Assembly (NCBI GenBank): GCA_946482515.1
Contig: CAMLRS010000006.1
Span: 124,001-188,000, forward strand
From: an uncultured Flavobacteriales bacterium
GTDB lineage: Bacteria; Bacteroidota; Bacteroidia; Flavobacteriales; Crocinitomicaceae
Length of the DNA stretch: 64,000 nt
Reading direction: 5' to 3'
In this document: positions 46,790-55,907 of the stretch, one piece after another
How the letters are laid out: the number at the start of each line of letters is the position of its first letter
Position numbering within the stretch: position 1 is the stretch's first letter
Program-made: the position numbers and the translations under genes
Notes under the pieces: generated by a model
Told to the model about the DNA's origin: nothing
The model's input: the letters and a program-made list of their open reading frames with translations, nothing else
The model's database searches: none

Positions 46790-48055
46790 ATGAAAAAACA
46801 CTTTACGCTTTGCCTGTTGTTTTCGGTCTTTGCAGTGACCGCTAACGCTCAGACGGTTACGATACCGGACGACAATTTCAAGAATTACCTGCTCAATCAT
46901 CCGGAAATCAATACGAATGCCAACAGCGAGATCGAAGTGAGTGAAGCCGCGGCGTTTTCAGACAGCATTTTTTGTGTTTCGATGGGAATTATGCATCTCA
47001 CCGGCATTGAAGCCTTCACGAACCTCAAATTCCTGTCGTGCGTCAACAACAACATTACGTCCCTGAACCTTTCGCAAAACACAGCTCTTGAAGGATTGAT
47101 CTGCGCCATGAACAGCCTTACTTCGCTGGATATTTCGGGAAATCCGAACCTGAAGAACCTGCGATGTGCCATAAATCCGATCAATAGCCTGGATCTTTCC
47201 GGCGCTCCGGTACTCGAATACCTGTATGCTGATCAGATGCAATTAACCACACTGGATCTTTCAAACAATCCCAATCTGATTGAGCTCAGCTGCTATGACA
47301 ATAACCTGAACTCGATCGATCTTTCGGCTAATTCCGCTTTGAAACGGATCGATTGCAGCTCCAATAGCCTGGATGATCTTGATTTAAGCGCATGCACCAG
47401 CCTGGAATACCTGATGAGCAATGGCAATCCGGGGCTCGGCAGCCTCGATCTGTCTGCCAATACGCAGCTCATCGAACTGCGCTGTGTGAGTAACAGCCTC
47501 GCGCAACTGGATCTTTCCAACTGCCCGGAGTTAGTGAAGCTGGATTGTCCGTATAATGGGCTCACCACGCTTGATCTGAGCCACAACCCGAATCTTCAGA
47601 CTATTTATTGCTTCAGCAATCAGCTGACGTCGATCAATGTGGCGAATGGCAATAACGCCGGGATCGACCTTTTGTGGACTTCCAATAACCAGATCAGCTG
47701 TTTTGAGGTGGATGATCCGGCATACAGCATTGCCAACTGGACAGGTAACAATTTTGAATTCGACGCTCCTGCAGAATTCAGCATTGATTGCTACCTCGGT
47801 CTGGAGGAACAGCAGCTTGACCTGGCAATTTACCCGAATCCAGCCAGCGATCAAATCCAAATTGATTACATGGCAAATGGAAACGATCTCGTTTTCATAC
47901 TCACGGATTTGCAGGCGAATCAAATCGCGGCGCTTGTTCCTGCCGAAGGTGTTTCGACTGTCTTTGATGTTTCCTCCCTGGCAAGCGGCGTATACTTCGT
48001 CCGGGCGTACAGTGGGAACAGCGTGGTAGCGGTTCAAAAAGTGGTTAAATTGTAG
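46790..48055 (+). CDS. Leucine-rich-repeat T9SS surface protein
   Basis: 421 aa from the ATG at 46790, which starts the signal peptide MKKHFTLCLLFSVFAVTANAQ; the longer frame upstream has none. An N-terminal cap (VTIPDDNFKNYLLNHPEINTN) is followed by about ten short leucine-rich repeats of about 21 residues (LTSLDISGNPNLKNLRCAIN pattern) at about 75-330. It ends in a type A T9SS domain (IYPNPASDQIQIDY...GVYFVRAYSG). The internalin-like cap and repeats suggest protein binding at the cell surface. Divergent from cdd. Confidence 0.92.
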   Translation: MKKHFTLCLLFSVFAVTANAQTVTIPDDNFKNYLLNHPEINTNANSEIEVSEAAAFSDSIFCVSMGIMHLTGIEAFTNLKFLSCVNNNITSLNLSQNTALEGLICAMNSLTSLDISGNPNLKNLRCAINPINSLDLSGAPVLEYLYADQMQLTTLDLSNNPNLIELSCYDNNLNSIDLSANSALKRIDCSSNSLDDLDLSACTSLEYLMSNGNPGLGSLDLSANTQLIELRCVSNSLAQLDLSNCPELVKLDCPYNGLTTLDLSHNPNLQTIYCFSNQLTSINVANGNNAGIDLLWTSNNQISCFEVDDPAYSIANWTGNNFEFDAPAEFSIDCYLGLEEQQLDLAIYPNPASDQIQIDYMANGNDLVFILTDLQANQIAALVPAEGVSTVFDVSSLASGVYFVRAYSGNSVVAVQKVVKL

Positions 48056-48097
48056 TCATTCAGTCTCCGGTCATTCAATCGTTCGGTCTCTTGCAAG

Positions 48098-48130
48098 TTC
48101 CCCCTTTGGAGGGGGATAAAAGGGGGAGGA
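48098..48130. repeat. Dispersed C/G-rich repeat, copy 1
   Basis: TTCCCCCTTTGGAGGGGGA followed by taaaagggggagga; it recurs at 60821 with small changes. The flanking spacer (48056-48256) also holds a CCTGTC-TGCC-GACAGG hairpin at 48193-48208 and no gene. Confidence 0.85.
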
Positions 48131-48256
48131 AATCACATAGTGCTGTTTTTACTATCCTTTGCGGTAAAATTCGTCGTCCTAACGTCTTGAAACCTGTCTG
48201 CCGACAGGTAGGTCCTGATGTCCTAAAGTCCGTTTTGATCAATCGGAGATTCGCCG

Positions 48257-48264
48257 TATCTTTG
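48257..48264 (+). promoter_or_regulatory. Promoter TTG-N19-TATCTTTG for mtaB
   Basis: Perfect -7 box with TTG 19 bases upstream; 22-base leader to the ATG. Confidence 0.7.
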
Positions 48265-48286
48265 TCGCCTCTTTCACCAAACAGGG

Positions 48287-49603
48287 ATGCAACAATTCAA
48301 AAAGGCCGCATTTTATACACTCGGATGTAAGCTGAATTTTTCAGAGACGTCGACCATTGCGCGCTTGTTTGAAAATGCCGGCTTTGCAAAGGTGGATTTT
48401 GAGGAAACACCGGATATCCTGGTTATCAATACCTGTTCGGTAACGGAAAATGCCGACAAAAAATGCCAGCAGCTGGTTCGTCGTGCTACGAAGATCAATC
48501 CTGAGATTTTCATTGCGATCATCGGTTGTTATGCCCAGCTGAAGCCGGAAGAAATTGCCGCAATCCCGGGCGTTTCGCTTGTATTGGGTGCTAACGAGAA
48601 ATTCAACATCATTGAACACCTCGAAGAGCGCGATCGCACGGCTACAACGGCTACGGTGAAATACGAAAACATCAAGCAGACCAACAGCTTCATTCCGTCG
48701 CATTCGATGGGCGATCGCACGCGTTCGTTCCTCAAAGTGCAGGACGGCTGCGATTATTTCTGTACGTTTTGTACCATTCCACTGGCGCGCGGCAAGAGCC
48801 GGAATGCCAGTATAGCCGAAACGGTGCTCGAAGCAGAAAAAATTGCTGCAACGGCTGTTCGCGAAGTGGTGCTCACAGGCGTCAATATTGGTGATTTCGG
48901 CCAGGGTGGCGAAGAGAATTTCTTCGGACTGGTAAAAGAATTAGATAAAATTGCGGGCATCGAGCGCTACCGGATTTCTTCCATCGAACCGAACCTGCTG
49001 AGCGATGAGATCATTGCGTTTACGCTTTCCGAAGCCGAGCGTTTTGTACCGCATTTCCATATTCCGCTGCAATCGGGCAGCAACCGCCTGTTGAAAGCCA
49101 TGCGCCGCAAGTACCTGCGTGAGCTGTACGCCGAGCGCGTAGCTCATATCAAATCGCTGCGACCTGACTGCGCCATTGGCGTGGACGTGATTGTTGGCTT
49201 CCCGGGTGAAACCGAGGCGGAATTCCTCGAAACGATGGAGTTCCTGAAAGACCTCGATGTTTCGTACCTGCACGTGTTCACGTACTCTGAGCGCGCCAAC
49301 ACGACGGCTATCAAGCTCGGCGATCCTGTTCCGAACGAGATCCGCAAGCAGCGCAGCAAACAGCTTCACATTCTTTCCGACAAGAAAAAACGCGCGTTCT
49401 ACGAACAGAATATCGGTTCCGTGCGCACCGTATTGTTCGAAGCTGAAGAAGACAACGGTATGATGTACGGTTTCACCGAGAACTACGTCAAAGTAAAATA
49501 CCCGTTCGATCCTGAATTGGTCAATACCATGCGCGAAATCCGCCTGGATGAAATCGACCGCGATGGCGTGGTGAAATGCAGCTTAGTGGCTGTTACGGTG
49601 TAA
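48287..49603 (+). CDS. mtaB: tRNA t6A37 methylthiotransferase MtaB
   Basis: 438 aa methylthiotransferase. The N-terminal domain holds Cys14 in LGCKLNFSET, then NTCSVTENADKK and GCYAQLKPEE for one iron-sulfur cluster. The radical SAM motif CDYFCTFCTIP is near residue 155, and a TRAM-like domain closes the protein. LGCKLN and the length point to MtaB (ms2t6A) rather than MiaB or RimO. It acts on tRNAs reading ANN codons. Confidence 0.93.
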   Translation: MQQFKKAAFYTLGCKLNFSETSTIARLFENAGFAKVDFEETPDILVINTCSVTENADKKCQQLVRRATKINPEIFIAIIGCYAQLKPEEIAAIPGVSLVLGANEKFNIIEHLEERDRTATTATVKYENIKQTNSFIPSHSMGDRTRSFLKVQDGCDYFCTFCTIPLARGKSRNASIAETVLEAEKIAATAVREVVLTGVNIGDFGQGGEENFFGLVKELDKIAGIERYRISSIEPNLLSDEIIAFTLSEAERFVPHFHIPLQSGSNRLLKAMRRKYLRELYAERVAHIKSLRPDCAIGVDVIVGFPGETEAEFLETMEFLKDLDVSYLHVFTYSERANTTAIKLGDPVPNEIRKQRSKQLHILSDKKKRAFYEQNIGSVRTVLFEAEEDNGMMYGFTENYVKVKYPFDPELVNTMREIRLDEIDRDGVVKCSLVAVTV

Positions 49604-49618
49604 CAAACAACAAACTTT

Positions 49619-49829
49619 TCATCACAAAGGAGCAAAGGGCAATTTCTTTGCTGTGTTTGTAAGGGAGCAAAGATGATCGTAGTTGCGAGATCCTCCTACA
49701 ATTTATCAAAATGCTGGAAGTAAAACATCCAGGCAAAACTTGTACTTCCATTAAATTAAGTTACAATGAAACACCCTTGCTTGCCTTAAGCAATATGGTT
49801 GTCCCGATAACTTTGCTCCTTTGTGGTGA
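49619..49829. repeat. MITE-like element with 19-bp terminal inverted repeats
   Basis: TCATCACAAAGGAGCAAAG at 49619-49637 and CTTTGCTCCTTTGTGGTGA at 49811-49829 pair at 18 of 19 positions. The 173-base interior carries further copies of the gagcaaag word and a GGAAGT...ACTTCC pair. No open frame of note and no clear target-site duplication. It fills the spacer after mtaB. Confidence 0.8.
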
Positions 49830-49889
49830 AGCAACAACGGGCTGTTAACATTTGAAAAAGGGTTCAGACGGTTATTTGGACATAACAAT

Positions 49890-49897
49890 TAATTTTG
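49890..49897 (+). promoter_or_regulatory. -7 box TAATTTTG
   Basis: Perfect TAnnTTTG, 21 bases before the ATG at 49919. The in-frame TTG at 49895 is inside the box, so it is not the start. No TTG at -33. Confidence 0.5.
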
Positions 49898-49918
49898 TCG
49901 CAACACAAAAAGAGCTCG

Positions 49919-51238
49919 ATGCGTCCGTTGTATTTGCTTCTGTACTTCTCGCTTTCCTATTCATTGAACCTGTTTTACCGGAGTATCAAGAGCATCAATC
50001 GTCCGAAGAAACGTTTTGGCGGCACGATCTACATCAGCAATCATCCCAACTCGTTTATGGACCCGCTTGTTATCGGGGAAGGCAACCACGCGATCGTTTA
50101 CTTTATGACGCGTTCGGACGTTTTCAAATGGTGGCTCCAACCTATTTTGTGGGCATCGCACATGTTGCCTATTTTCCGTCAGCACGATGGTGAAGACACC
50201 AAGACAGCTAATTCAGATACGTTTCGGCAGGTGAATGAAAGTCTCGCCAAAGGCCGCAATATCCTCATTTTTGGCGAAGGCTTTACCGACGACGTACCAA
50301 TCCGCAGCTTGAAACCGGTGAAAAAAGGCGGTGTGCGTATGGGATTCCACGCACTGGAAGCAACCGGCTGGAAAAAAACCATTTCGATTGCGGCAGTGGG
50401 AGTCAATTACACGGACCGCAACACGATCGGTAGCGACTACCTGATCGCCAATTCCGATCCTATTTGCCTGAACGATTATAAGGAAGCGTATCTGCAGCAT
50501 CCGAGCAAGGTGATCAATGAGCTGACAAAAATGATCGAGCAGCGCATGCAGGAAACGATCACGTATGTGAAAGACAAATCTTGGGCGCCGTTTCATGAAA
50601 ACATCATGATCATCACCCGCAAAGGGATGAACCACCCGAATTTCGAAAAGCATCTGTCGCTCGAAGAACGCTGGCAGTATTCGAAACAGCTTGCTTCCTG
50701 GCTCAACGAACAGTCGGCAGAAAATGAAGCGCTTGTTGCACTGAAAAAAGACCTTGAAAGCTATTTCGGGTTGCTGAAACGCATGAAGCTGGAAGACCGT
50801 TTCGTGTTGGCGAAAAAGCGCCCGGAACTGGTCGACCGCACCAGCGACTTACTAGTATTGCTATTCCTCTGGCCGTTGGCTATCGTTGGCCTCATCCATG
50901 GATTGATTCCCTACCTCGTAGTGAAGAAATTTACCGAGAAATCGTTCCGTCGCAAAGTGTTCTGGGGCTCAGTAAAAATGATGCTTGGAAAGCTCTTCGG
51001 TGCAATTTACAATGTGCCGTTGATCCTGCTGCTGAATTACTATGTCTTCCCTTCCAACTGGATCGGACTGGTCTACTTTTTCGTCATCCCGGCGCTGTGT
51101 TATGTCGCCTGGATCTACGTTCGGGCTTTCAAGTCATTCCGACTGAAAGGCATGATGAAAAAGGCCGATGTATCGAAATTCGCTGCTAAACGCGATGAGC
51201 TGGAGCAACGAATTCATGCATTGATCCCTGTTGCGTAA
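49919..51238 (+). CDS. PlsC-type glycerolipid acyltransferase
   Basis: 439 aa from the ATG at 49919. An N-terminal membrane-like segment precedes the acyltransferase motif SNHPNSFMDPLVI (His42, Asp48), the H-x5-D form common in Bacteroidota and DHAP-acyltransferase-like members. FGEGFT supplies the second substrate-binding motif. Two or three hydrophobic segments lie near the C-terminus (about 300-400), followed by a charged tail. It probably acylates lysophosphatidate or glycerol-3-phosphate at the inner membrane; exact substrate open. Confidence 0.88.
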   Translation: MRPLYLLLYFSLSYSLNLFYRSIKSINRPKKRFGGTIYISNHPNSFMDPLVIGEGNHAIVYFMTRSDVFKWWLQPILWASHMLPIFRQHDGEDTKTANSDTFRQVNESLAKGRNILIFGEGFTDDVPIRSLKPVKKGGVRMGFHALEATGWKKTISIAAVGVNYTDRNTIGSDYLIANSDPICLNDYKEAYLQHPSKVINELTKMIEQRMQETITYVKDKSWAPFHENIMIITRKGMNHPNFEKHLSLEERWQYSKQLASWLNEQSAENEALVALKKDLESYFGLLKRMKLEDRFVLAKKRPELVDRTSDLLVLLFLWPLAIVGLIHGLIPYLVVKKFTEKSFRRKVFWGSVKMMLGKLFGAIYNVPLILLLNYYVFPSNWIGLVYFFVIPALCYVAWIYVRAFKSFRLKGMMKKADVSKFAAKRDELEQRIHALIPVA

Positions 51239-51264
51239 GCAGCGACCCGTTTCTCGTACGTGAA

Positions 51265-51290
51265 CAAAACAACATTCCTCCGTTGTTTTG
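51265..51290 (+). terminator. Possible terminator after the acyltransferase
   Basis: Stem CAAAACAAC / GTTGTTTTG around ATTCCTCC, 27 bases after the stop. It is A/T-rich and has no further T-tract. The spacer to 51452 shows nothing else. Confidence 0.5.
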
Positions 51291-51452
51291 TGTGGATTTA
51301 TTTATTCGGTTTTCAATCTGACAATTCCGTTAAATGCTGTTTTTCAATAAACTAACCGCTTTTCAATGGTTTGTCCCAAATTTGTCCCCGCGTGACGAAA
51401 GCAGGTGTTATGTGATTATTACTACATTGTTAACTCAAAATAAACTCTACAC

Positions 51453-53513
51453 ATGCTTCGACTGTTACTCCTCTCCACCACTATCTTTTGCGTTTCAGTG
51501 ATTTCTGCCCAGACCTTTCCCGGTCCCGGAGGTACCATTCCGGATGAGCAAACTGTTTATTTTCCGATCAATGTAAGCGGCTTGCAGACGACCATCGATA
51601 ACAATTTCGGTGTGGAACAGGTTTGTTTGAACCTCACGCATCCGTACATGGGCGATCTGACGGTTTCACTGGTTGCACCTGATGGCACGACGGTTGAATT
51701 GATCTCGAACGAAGGTGGAAGCGGCAATAATATGCAAAACACCTGTTTCCTGTGGAATGCAACGACCCTAATTAATTCCGGAACACCGCCCTATACAGGA
51801 ACCTTTCGCCCGGAAGAAGAGCTGGCCGAAGTCAACAATGGTCAAAACCCGAACGGACAATGGCGACTCAGCATCAACGACAATGCTGAAAATGATTTCG
51901 GCGACCTGACAGGCTGGGCCATTACGTTCAGCAACGAACCGGCACTAAGCACCGAATTTACCGAATCCGAGCTGCCGATTATAGTGATCAACACCAACGG
52001 TGAAGACATTCCGGACGATCCGAAGATCGATGCACACATGGGTATCATTTACAACGGTCCGGGCGTGATGAACCATACCAGTGATCCTTTCAATCATTAC
52101 GACAACAATATCGGGATCGAACAACGCGGCTCTTCTTCGGCCAGTTTCCCGCAAAAATCATATGCGATGGAAACCCGCGATGTAAACGGAACCGAATCAG
52201 ATGTCGCTTTACTGGGAATGCCCGCAGAACACGACTGGATTTTGTATGCACCTTATGACGATAAAACCTGCATGCGCAACATCCTGGCTTACAATATTGC
52301 CAACGAAACCGGTCATTACGCTCCACGCACGCGCCTGTGTGAATTGATTCTCAACGACGAATACAGGGGAATTTACGTCCTCATCGAACGCATCAAGCGC
52401 GATCCAGGACGCCTGGATATTGCCAACCTGCAACCGACAGACATCGACGGCGACGAGCTCACGGGTGGCTATATCATCAAAGTGGATCGTCACGAAGGTC
52501 CCGGCACTTATTGGGTATCCGGATTTCCTACTTATGCCGGTAACGCTGTGAACCTGGTTTATGTGGAGCCGAAAGCGGAAAACATCATGACGCAGCAGCG
52601 CGATTACATCCAGGATTATGTCAATTTATTCGAAACGGCACTGAGTGGTCCCGACTTCGCCGATCCGGTGAATGGTTACCGCCGCTACAGCGATCCGGCT
52701 TCTTTCATCGATTACTTCCTGTTGAATGAGCTTAGTAAAAACGTCGACGGCTACCGTCTGAGCACGTTCCTGCACAAGGACAAGGAAAGCAACGGCGGCA
52801 AGCTGAAAGCCGGTCCGGTATGGGATTACAACCTTGCATTCTGGAATGCCGATTACTGCGAAGGCGATCAGGCGAATGGTTGGGTGTATAATGCCAATAA
52901 CGACCTATGCGCTGTTGATGTTCCCTTTTGGTGGGAACGACTGCTGCAGGATCCTGTTTACACAAGCGAGCTCAAATGTCGCTGGAACGAGCTGCGTCAA
53001 ACCACGCTGAGCCTTCCTGAGCTGTATTTTACCATTGACTCGGTGGCTACCGACATTGCGAATGCCCAGGCGCGTCATTTTGTGAAATGGCCTATCCTCG
53101 GCACCTATACATGGCCGAACCCATCGCCGATTCCGGAGGATTTCGAAGGCGAGATCGCTGCGATCAAATCGTGGCTGCAAAACCGCATTGCCTGGATGGA
53201 CGCCAACCTGCCGGGAACTTGCTACCTCAATGCCGACGAGCTGACACTCACAGAAGACAACCTGCATGTATTCCCGAACCCGTTCCGTACAGGCATTCAG
53301 GTGAATTTCTACCTGCCGGTGGAACAGCAGCTGGAAGTTTCGCTCACGGATATGACCGGAAATGTGATCCGCACGTCGACACACAACCTGTCGGGTGGTG
53401 AACATACGCTCGAGCTGGATTTTGCCGGACAACAGCTTGCAAATGGTATGTACCTGCTGCGCATTTCCTCGGGCAACCGGACGATCGTACGAAAAGTCAC
53501 CAAAGCGGATTAA
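51453..53513 (+). CDS. CotH-kinase-domain T9SS protein with P-domain
   Basis: 686 aa. Signal peptide MLRLLLLSTTIFCVSVISAQ. A P-domain at about 30-165 (LTHPYMGDLTVSLVAPDG, GQWRLSINDNAENDFGDLTGW) precedes a CotH kinase-like domain at about 170-590 (FPQKSYAMETRD, RNILAYNIANETGHYAPRT, RGIYVLIERIKRD, WDYNLAFWNADYCEG). A type A T9SS domain ends it (VFPNPFRTGIQVNFY...GMYLLRISSG). CotH proteins are atypical kinases that phosphorylate spore-coat or surface proteins. Whether this one is active is not shown, but its conserved core looks intact. Confidence 0.92.
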   Translation: MLRLLLLSTTIFCVSVISAQTFPGPGGTIPDEQTVYFPINVSGLQTTIDNNFGVEQVCLNLTHPYMGDLTVSLVAPDGTTVELISNEGGSGNNMQNTCFLWNATTLINSGTPPYTGTFRPEEELAEVNNGQNPNGQWRLSINDNAENDFGDLTGWAITFSNEPALSTEFTESELPIIVINTNGEDIPDDPKIDAHMGIIYNGPGVMNHTSDPFNHYDNNIGIEQRGSSSASFPQKSYAMETRDVNGTESDVALLGMPAEHDWILYAPYDDKTCMRNILAYNIANETGHYAPRTRLCELILNDEYRGIYVLIERIKRDPGRLDIANLQPTDIDGDELTGGYIIKVDRHEGPGTYWVSGFPTYAGNAVNLVYVEPKAENIMTQQRDYIQDYVNLFETALSGPDFADPVNGYRRYSDPASFIDYFLLNELSKNVDGYRLSTFLHKDKESNGGKLKAGPVWDYNLAFWNADYCEGDQANGWVYNANNDLCAVDVPFWWERLLQDPVYTSELKCRWNELRQTTLSLPELYFTIDSVATDIANAQARHFVKWPILGTYTWPNPSPIPEDFEGEIAAIKSWLQNRIAWMDANLPGTCYLNADELTLTEDNLHVFPNPFRTGIQVNFYLPVEQQLEVSLTDMTGNVIRTSTHNLSGGEHTLELDFAGQQLANGMYLLRISSGNRTIVRKVTKAD

Positions 53514-53570
53514 GACCGTAACGGCGGCATGGAAATTGCAATTGTCGGGGATAGTGCATAAACTTATACT

Positions 53571-53984
53571 ATGAAAAACCTGTTACTTCTTGCAAGCCTG
53601 CTGTTCGCGTCCTTTTCCTGGTCACAAGCTGTCCAAAACGGCAATTATTCCACTATCGGATACATTCAATCCGACGGAACTGTCCAGAATGGCAATTATT
53701 CGACTGTTGGGTACATCAAAGCCGACGGAACAGTCATGAATGGCAATTATTCCACGATCGGCTATATCAAGGACGATGGGACGGTGATGAACAGCAATTA
53801 TTCCACCATTGGTTATATCAAGGACGACGGAACGGTCATGAACAGCAATTACTCGACGATCGGCTATGTGAAAGACGATGGAACCGTGATGAACAACAAC
53901 TACTCGACGATCGGTTACGCCAAAGGCATTTCACGCGAACGGGCAGCAGCGTTCTTCTTTTTCTTTATCGAGCTCAGAAATTAA
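53571..53984 (+). CDS. 17-residue tandem-repeat secreted protein (beta-flower-like)
   Basis: 137 aa. A signal peptide (MKNLLLLASLLFASFSWSQ) is followed by five full copies and one partial copy of NGNYSTIGYIKDDGTVM, a strict 17-residue (51-bp) unit. The tail is ISRERAAAFFFFFIELRN, with a run of five Phe. The unit fits the family NCBI calls 5-fold beta-flower protein, with one blade per repeat; that name is from memory. The near-identity of middle units suggests recent expansion or homogenisation. Function unknown. Confidence 0.8.
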   Translation: MKNLLLLASLLFASFSWSQAVQNGNYSTIGYIQSDGTVQNGNYSTVGYIKADGTVMNGNYSTIGYIKDDGTVMNSNYSTIGYIKDDGTVMNSNYSTIGYVKDDGTVMNNNYSTIGYAKGISRERAAAFFFFFIELRN

Positions 53985-54020
53985 TGCATAATTCAGAATG
54001 CATAAGTGTGAATTATGCAT
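53984..54020. repeat. Palindrome between convergent genes
   Basis: ATGCATAATTCA (53984-53995) pairs perfectly with TGAATTATGCAT (54009-54020). Same word family as the left end of the element at 21657. No T-tract, so a terminator role is uncertain. Confidence 0.85.
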
Positions 54021-54021
54021 T

Positions 54022-54507
54022 TTACATTTCCAATTTAAACAGGCTGCCGTCGATCGAACGCGTTTCCTTCACCTGGAATGATTTCGTGATACCGTATACA
54101 CTGCCGCGTACTTTACCTTCCAGTTTGACATCGACTTTTTCGCGCGAAACGTATTTGATCAGTCGGAACATCGCTCCATCGGCCAGTTCGATCGTTACCG
54201 GAACCGTATAGGAATTATTCGACTTGCGTTTTACCTTGATCTTCTTGTCGAGGTGGATTTCACCCAGGATCTCATCATCGACCGAAACATCGAGCTTCGA
54301 AGGCTTAACCTTGAAACCGAATGCGTTCGGGTTTTCGCAATCGACCGTGAACTCCATTTCGAGCTTACGGCCGTCCATGCCGAGCATTTTTATATCACGC
54401 ACATTGCTGAAATCCGGGTCTTCGACTTCACACCCGGAAAACAGAAAGAGGCTTCCCGCCAGCCAGACGACGGCGGAAAACCATTGTTTAAATCCCTGGA
54501 ACACCAT
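54022..54507 (-). CDS. LEA14-like lipoprotein
   Basis: 161 aa. A hydrophobic N-terminus ends in the lipobox LFSGC (Cys26). The mature part fits a LEA type 2/WHy beta-sandwich (MEFTVDCENPNAFGFKVKPSKLDVSVDDEILGE), with the NPNAFGF turn typical of the fold. Such proteins are linked to desiccation or stress protection, but the bacterial lipoproteins are little studied. It lies 5 bases after the M20 dipeptidase gene on the same strand, so likely co-transcribed. Confidence 0.85.
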   Translation of the reverse strand: MVFQGFKQWFSAVVWLAGSLFLFSGCEVEDPDFSNVRDIKMLGMDGRKLEMEFTVDCENPNAFGFKVKPSKLDVSVDDEILGEIHLDKKIKVKRKSNNSYTVPVTIELADGAMFRLIKYVSREKVDVKLEGKVRGSVYGITKSFQVKETRSIDGSLFKLEM

Positions 54508-54512
54508 AACTA

Positions 54513-55907
54513 CTACTTCTCTTGCATCAATTCATGAAAATAATGGTAGAAGTAGGGAATGGTTTCAATTCCTTTGTAAAAATTAAACAGTCCGTAGTGC
54601 TCGTTCGGTGAATGGATCGCATCGGAATCCAGCCCGAAGCCCATCATCACAGTTTTCAGTCCGAGCTCTTTTTCAAACAGGGCAATGATCGGAATGCTGC
54701 CGCCGCTGCGAACCGGGATCGGTTTTTTCCCGAACGTATGCTCGTAGGCCTTGCTCGCTGCCTGGTAGCTGATCGAATCGACCGGCGTTACAACAGGCTC
54801 GCCGCCGTGATGCGGATTCACCACCACTTTCACGCCTTTCGGAGCAATCGCTTTGAAGTGTTCTGAGAACAGGCGTGTGATTTCATCGGGCTGCTGGTTC
54901 GGTACCAGTCGCATGGAAATTTTCGCGTAAGCTTTGGAAGCGATCACGGTTTTGGCGCCTTCGCCGGTGTAGCCTCCCCAGATGCCGTTCACGTCCAGTG
55001 TAGGACGAATGGAACCACGCTCCGGCGTTGTGTAGCCTTTCTCACCGTATTCAGCATCGATGTCGAGCGCCGCCTTGTATTTTTCCGCATCGTAAGGAGC
55101 TTTCGCCATTTCAGCGCGCTCTTCCATGCTCAGCTCCACCACATCGGCGTAAAAGCCCGGGATGGTAATGTGGTTGTTCTCGTCGTGCAGCGAAGCAATC
55201 ATTTTCGCCAGGATATTGATCGGGTTGGCCACGCAGCCACCATACAAGCCCGAATGCAAATCGCGGTTCGGACCGGTCACTTCCACTTCTACGTAGCTGA
55301 GTCCGCGCAGACCGGTTGTAATCGATGGCGTATCGTTGCCCAGCATGCCCGTATCGGAAACCAGGATGATGTCGCCTTTCAAACGTTCTTTGTTCTCCTT
55401 GATAAACGCTTCGAGGTTCACACTGCCAACTTCTTCTTCGCCTTCGATCATGAATTTTACGTTGCACGGCAGCTCACCTTCCTGCATCATGGCCTCGAAA
55501 GCTTTCACGTGCATGAACATCTGCCCCTTATCATCGCAGGAACCGCGTGCAAAAATTGCACCTTCCGGATGAATATCCGTTGTTTTTACAACAGGCTCAA
55601 ATGGCGGTGATGTCCACAGTTCGAGCGGATCTGCCGGCTGTACATCGTAGTGTCCATACACGATTACCGTTGGCAGACTGGCATCGACGATCTTTTCACC
55701 ATACACGATCGGGTGGCCCGGTGTCGGACAAATCTCCACATGGTCTGCTCCGGCTTTTTTCAGAAAATCGGCCACTTTTTCCGCTGCACGCACAACATCC
55801 TGCTTGTAGGCACTGTCGGCTGAAATACTTGGAATGCGAAGCAAATCAAGGAGTTCGGAAAGGTAAGTCTCGCGTGATGACTGAATGCGGGCTGCTGTTT
55901 TATGCAT
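54513..55907 (-). CDS. M20-family dipeptidase
   Basis: 464 aa zinc peptidase of the CNDP-like M20 group. Metal and catalytic motifs: YGHYDVQPADP, GSCDDKGQMFMH, EGEEEVGSVNLEAF and SDTGML, with the C-terminal HSPNEHYGLFNF and the GLDSDAIHSPNE histidine. A dimerisation domain lies at about 205-330. It probably hydrolyses dipeptides in the cytoplasm, as no signal peptide is seen. First gene of a unit with the LEA14-like lipoprotein. Confidence 0.93.
   Translation of the reverse strand: MHKTAARIQSSRETYLSELLDLLRIPSISADSAYKQDVVRAAEKVADFLKKAGADHVEICPTPGHPIVYGEKIVDASLPTVIVYGHYDVQPADPLELWTSPPFEPVVKTTDIHPEGAIFARGSCDDKGQMFMHVKAFEAMMQEGELPCNVKFMIEGEEEVGSVNLEAFIKENKERLKGDIILVSDTGMLGNDTPSITTGLRGLSYVEVEVTGPNRDLHSGLYGGCVANPINILAKMIASLHDENNHITIPGFYADVVELSMEERAEMAKAPYDAEKYKAALDIDAEYGEKGYTTPERGSIRPTLDVNGIWGGYTGEGAKTVIASKAYAKISMRLVPNQQPDEITRLFSEHFKAIAPKGVKVVVNPHHGGEPVVTPVDSISYQAASKAYEHTFGKKPIPVRSGGSIPIIALFEKELGLKTVMMGFGLDSDAIHSPNEHYGLFNFYKGIETIPYFYHYFHELMQEK

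Noticed and set aside
49852..50193. 113-codon plus-strand frame over the acyltransferase start
   Set aside because: The acyltransferase frame carries the NHPNSFMD motif; this one is out of frame and featureless.
53630..53930. CRISPR or non-coding repeat
   Set aside because: The 51-bp period is an exact multiple of three within an open frame with a signal peptide, so it is a protein repeat.
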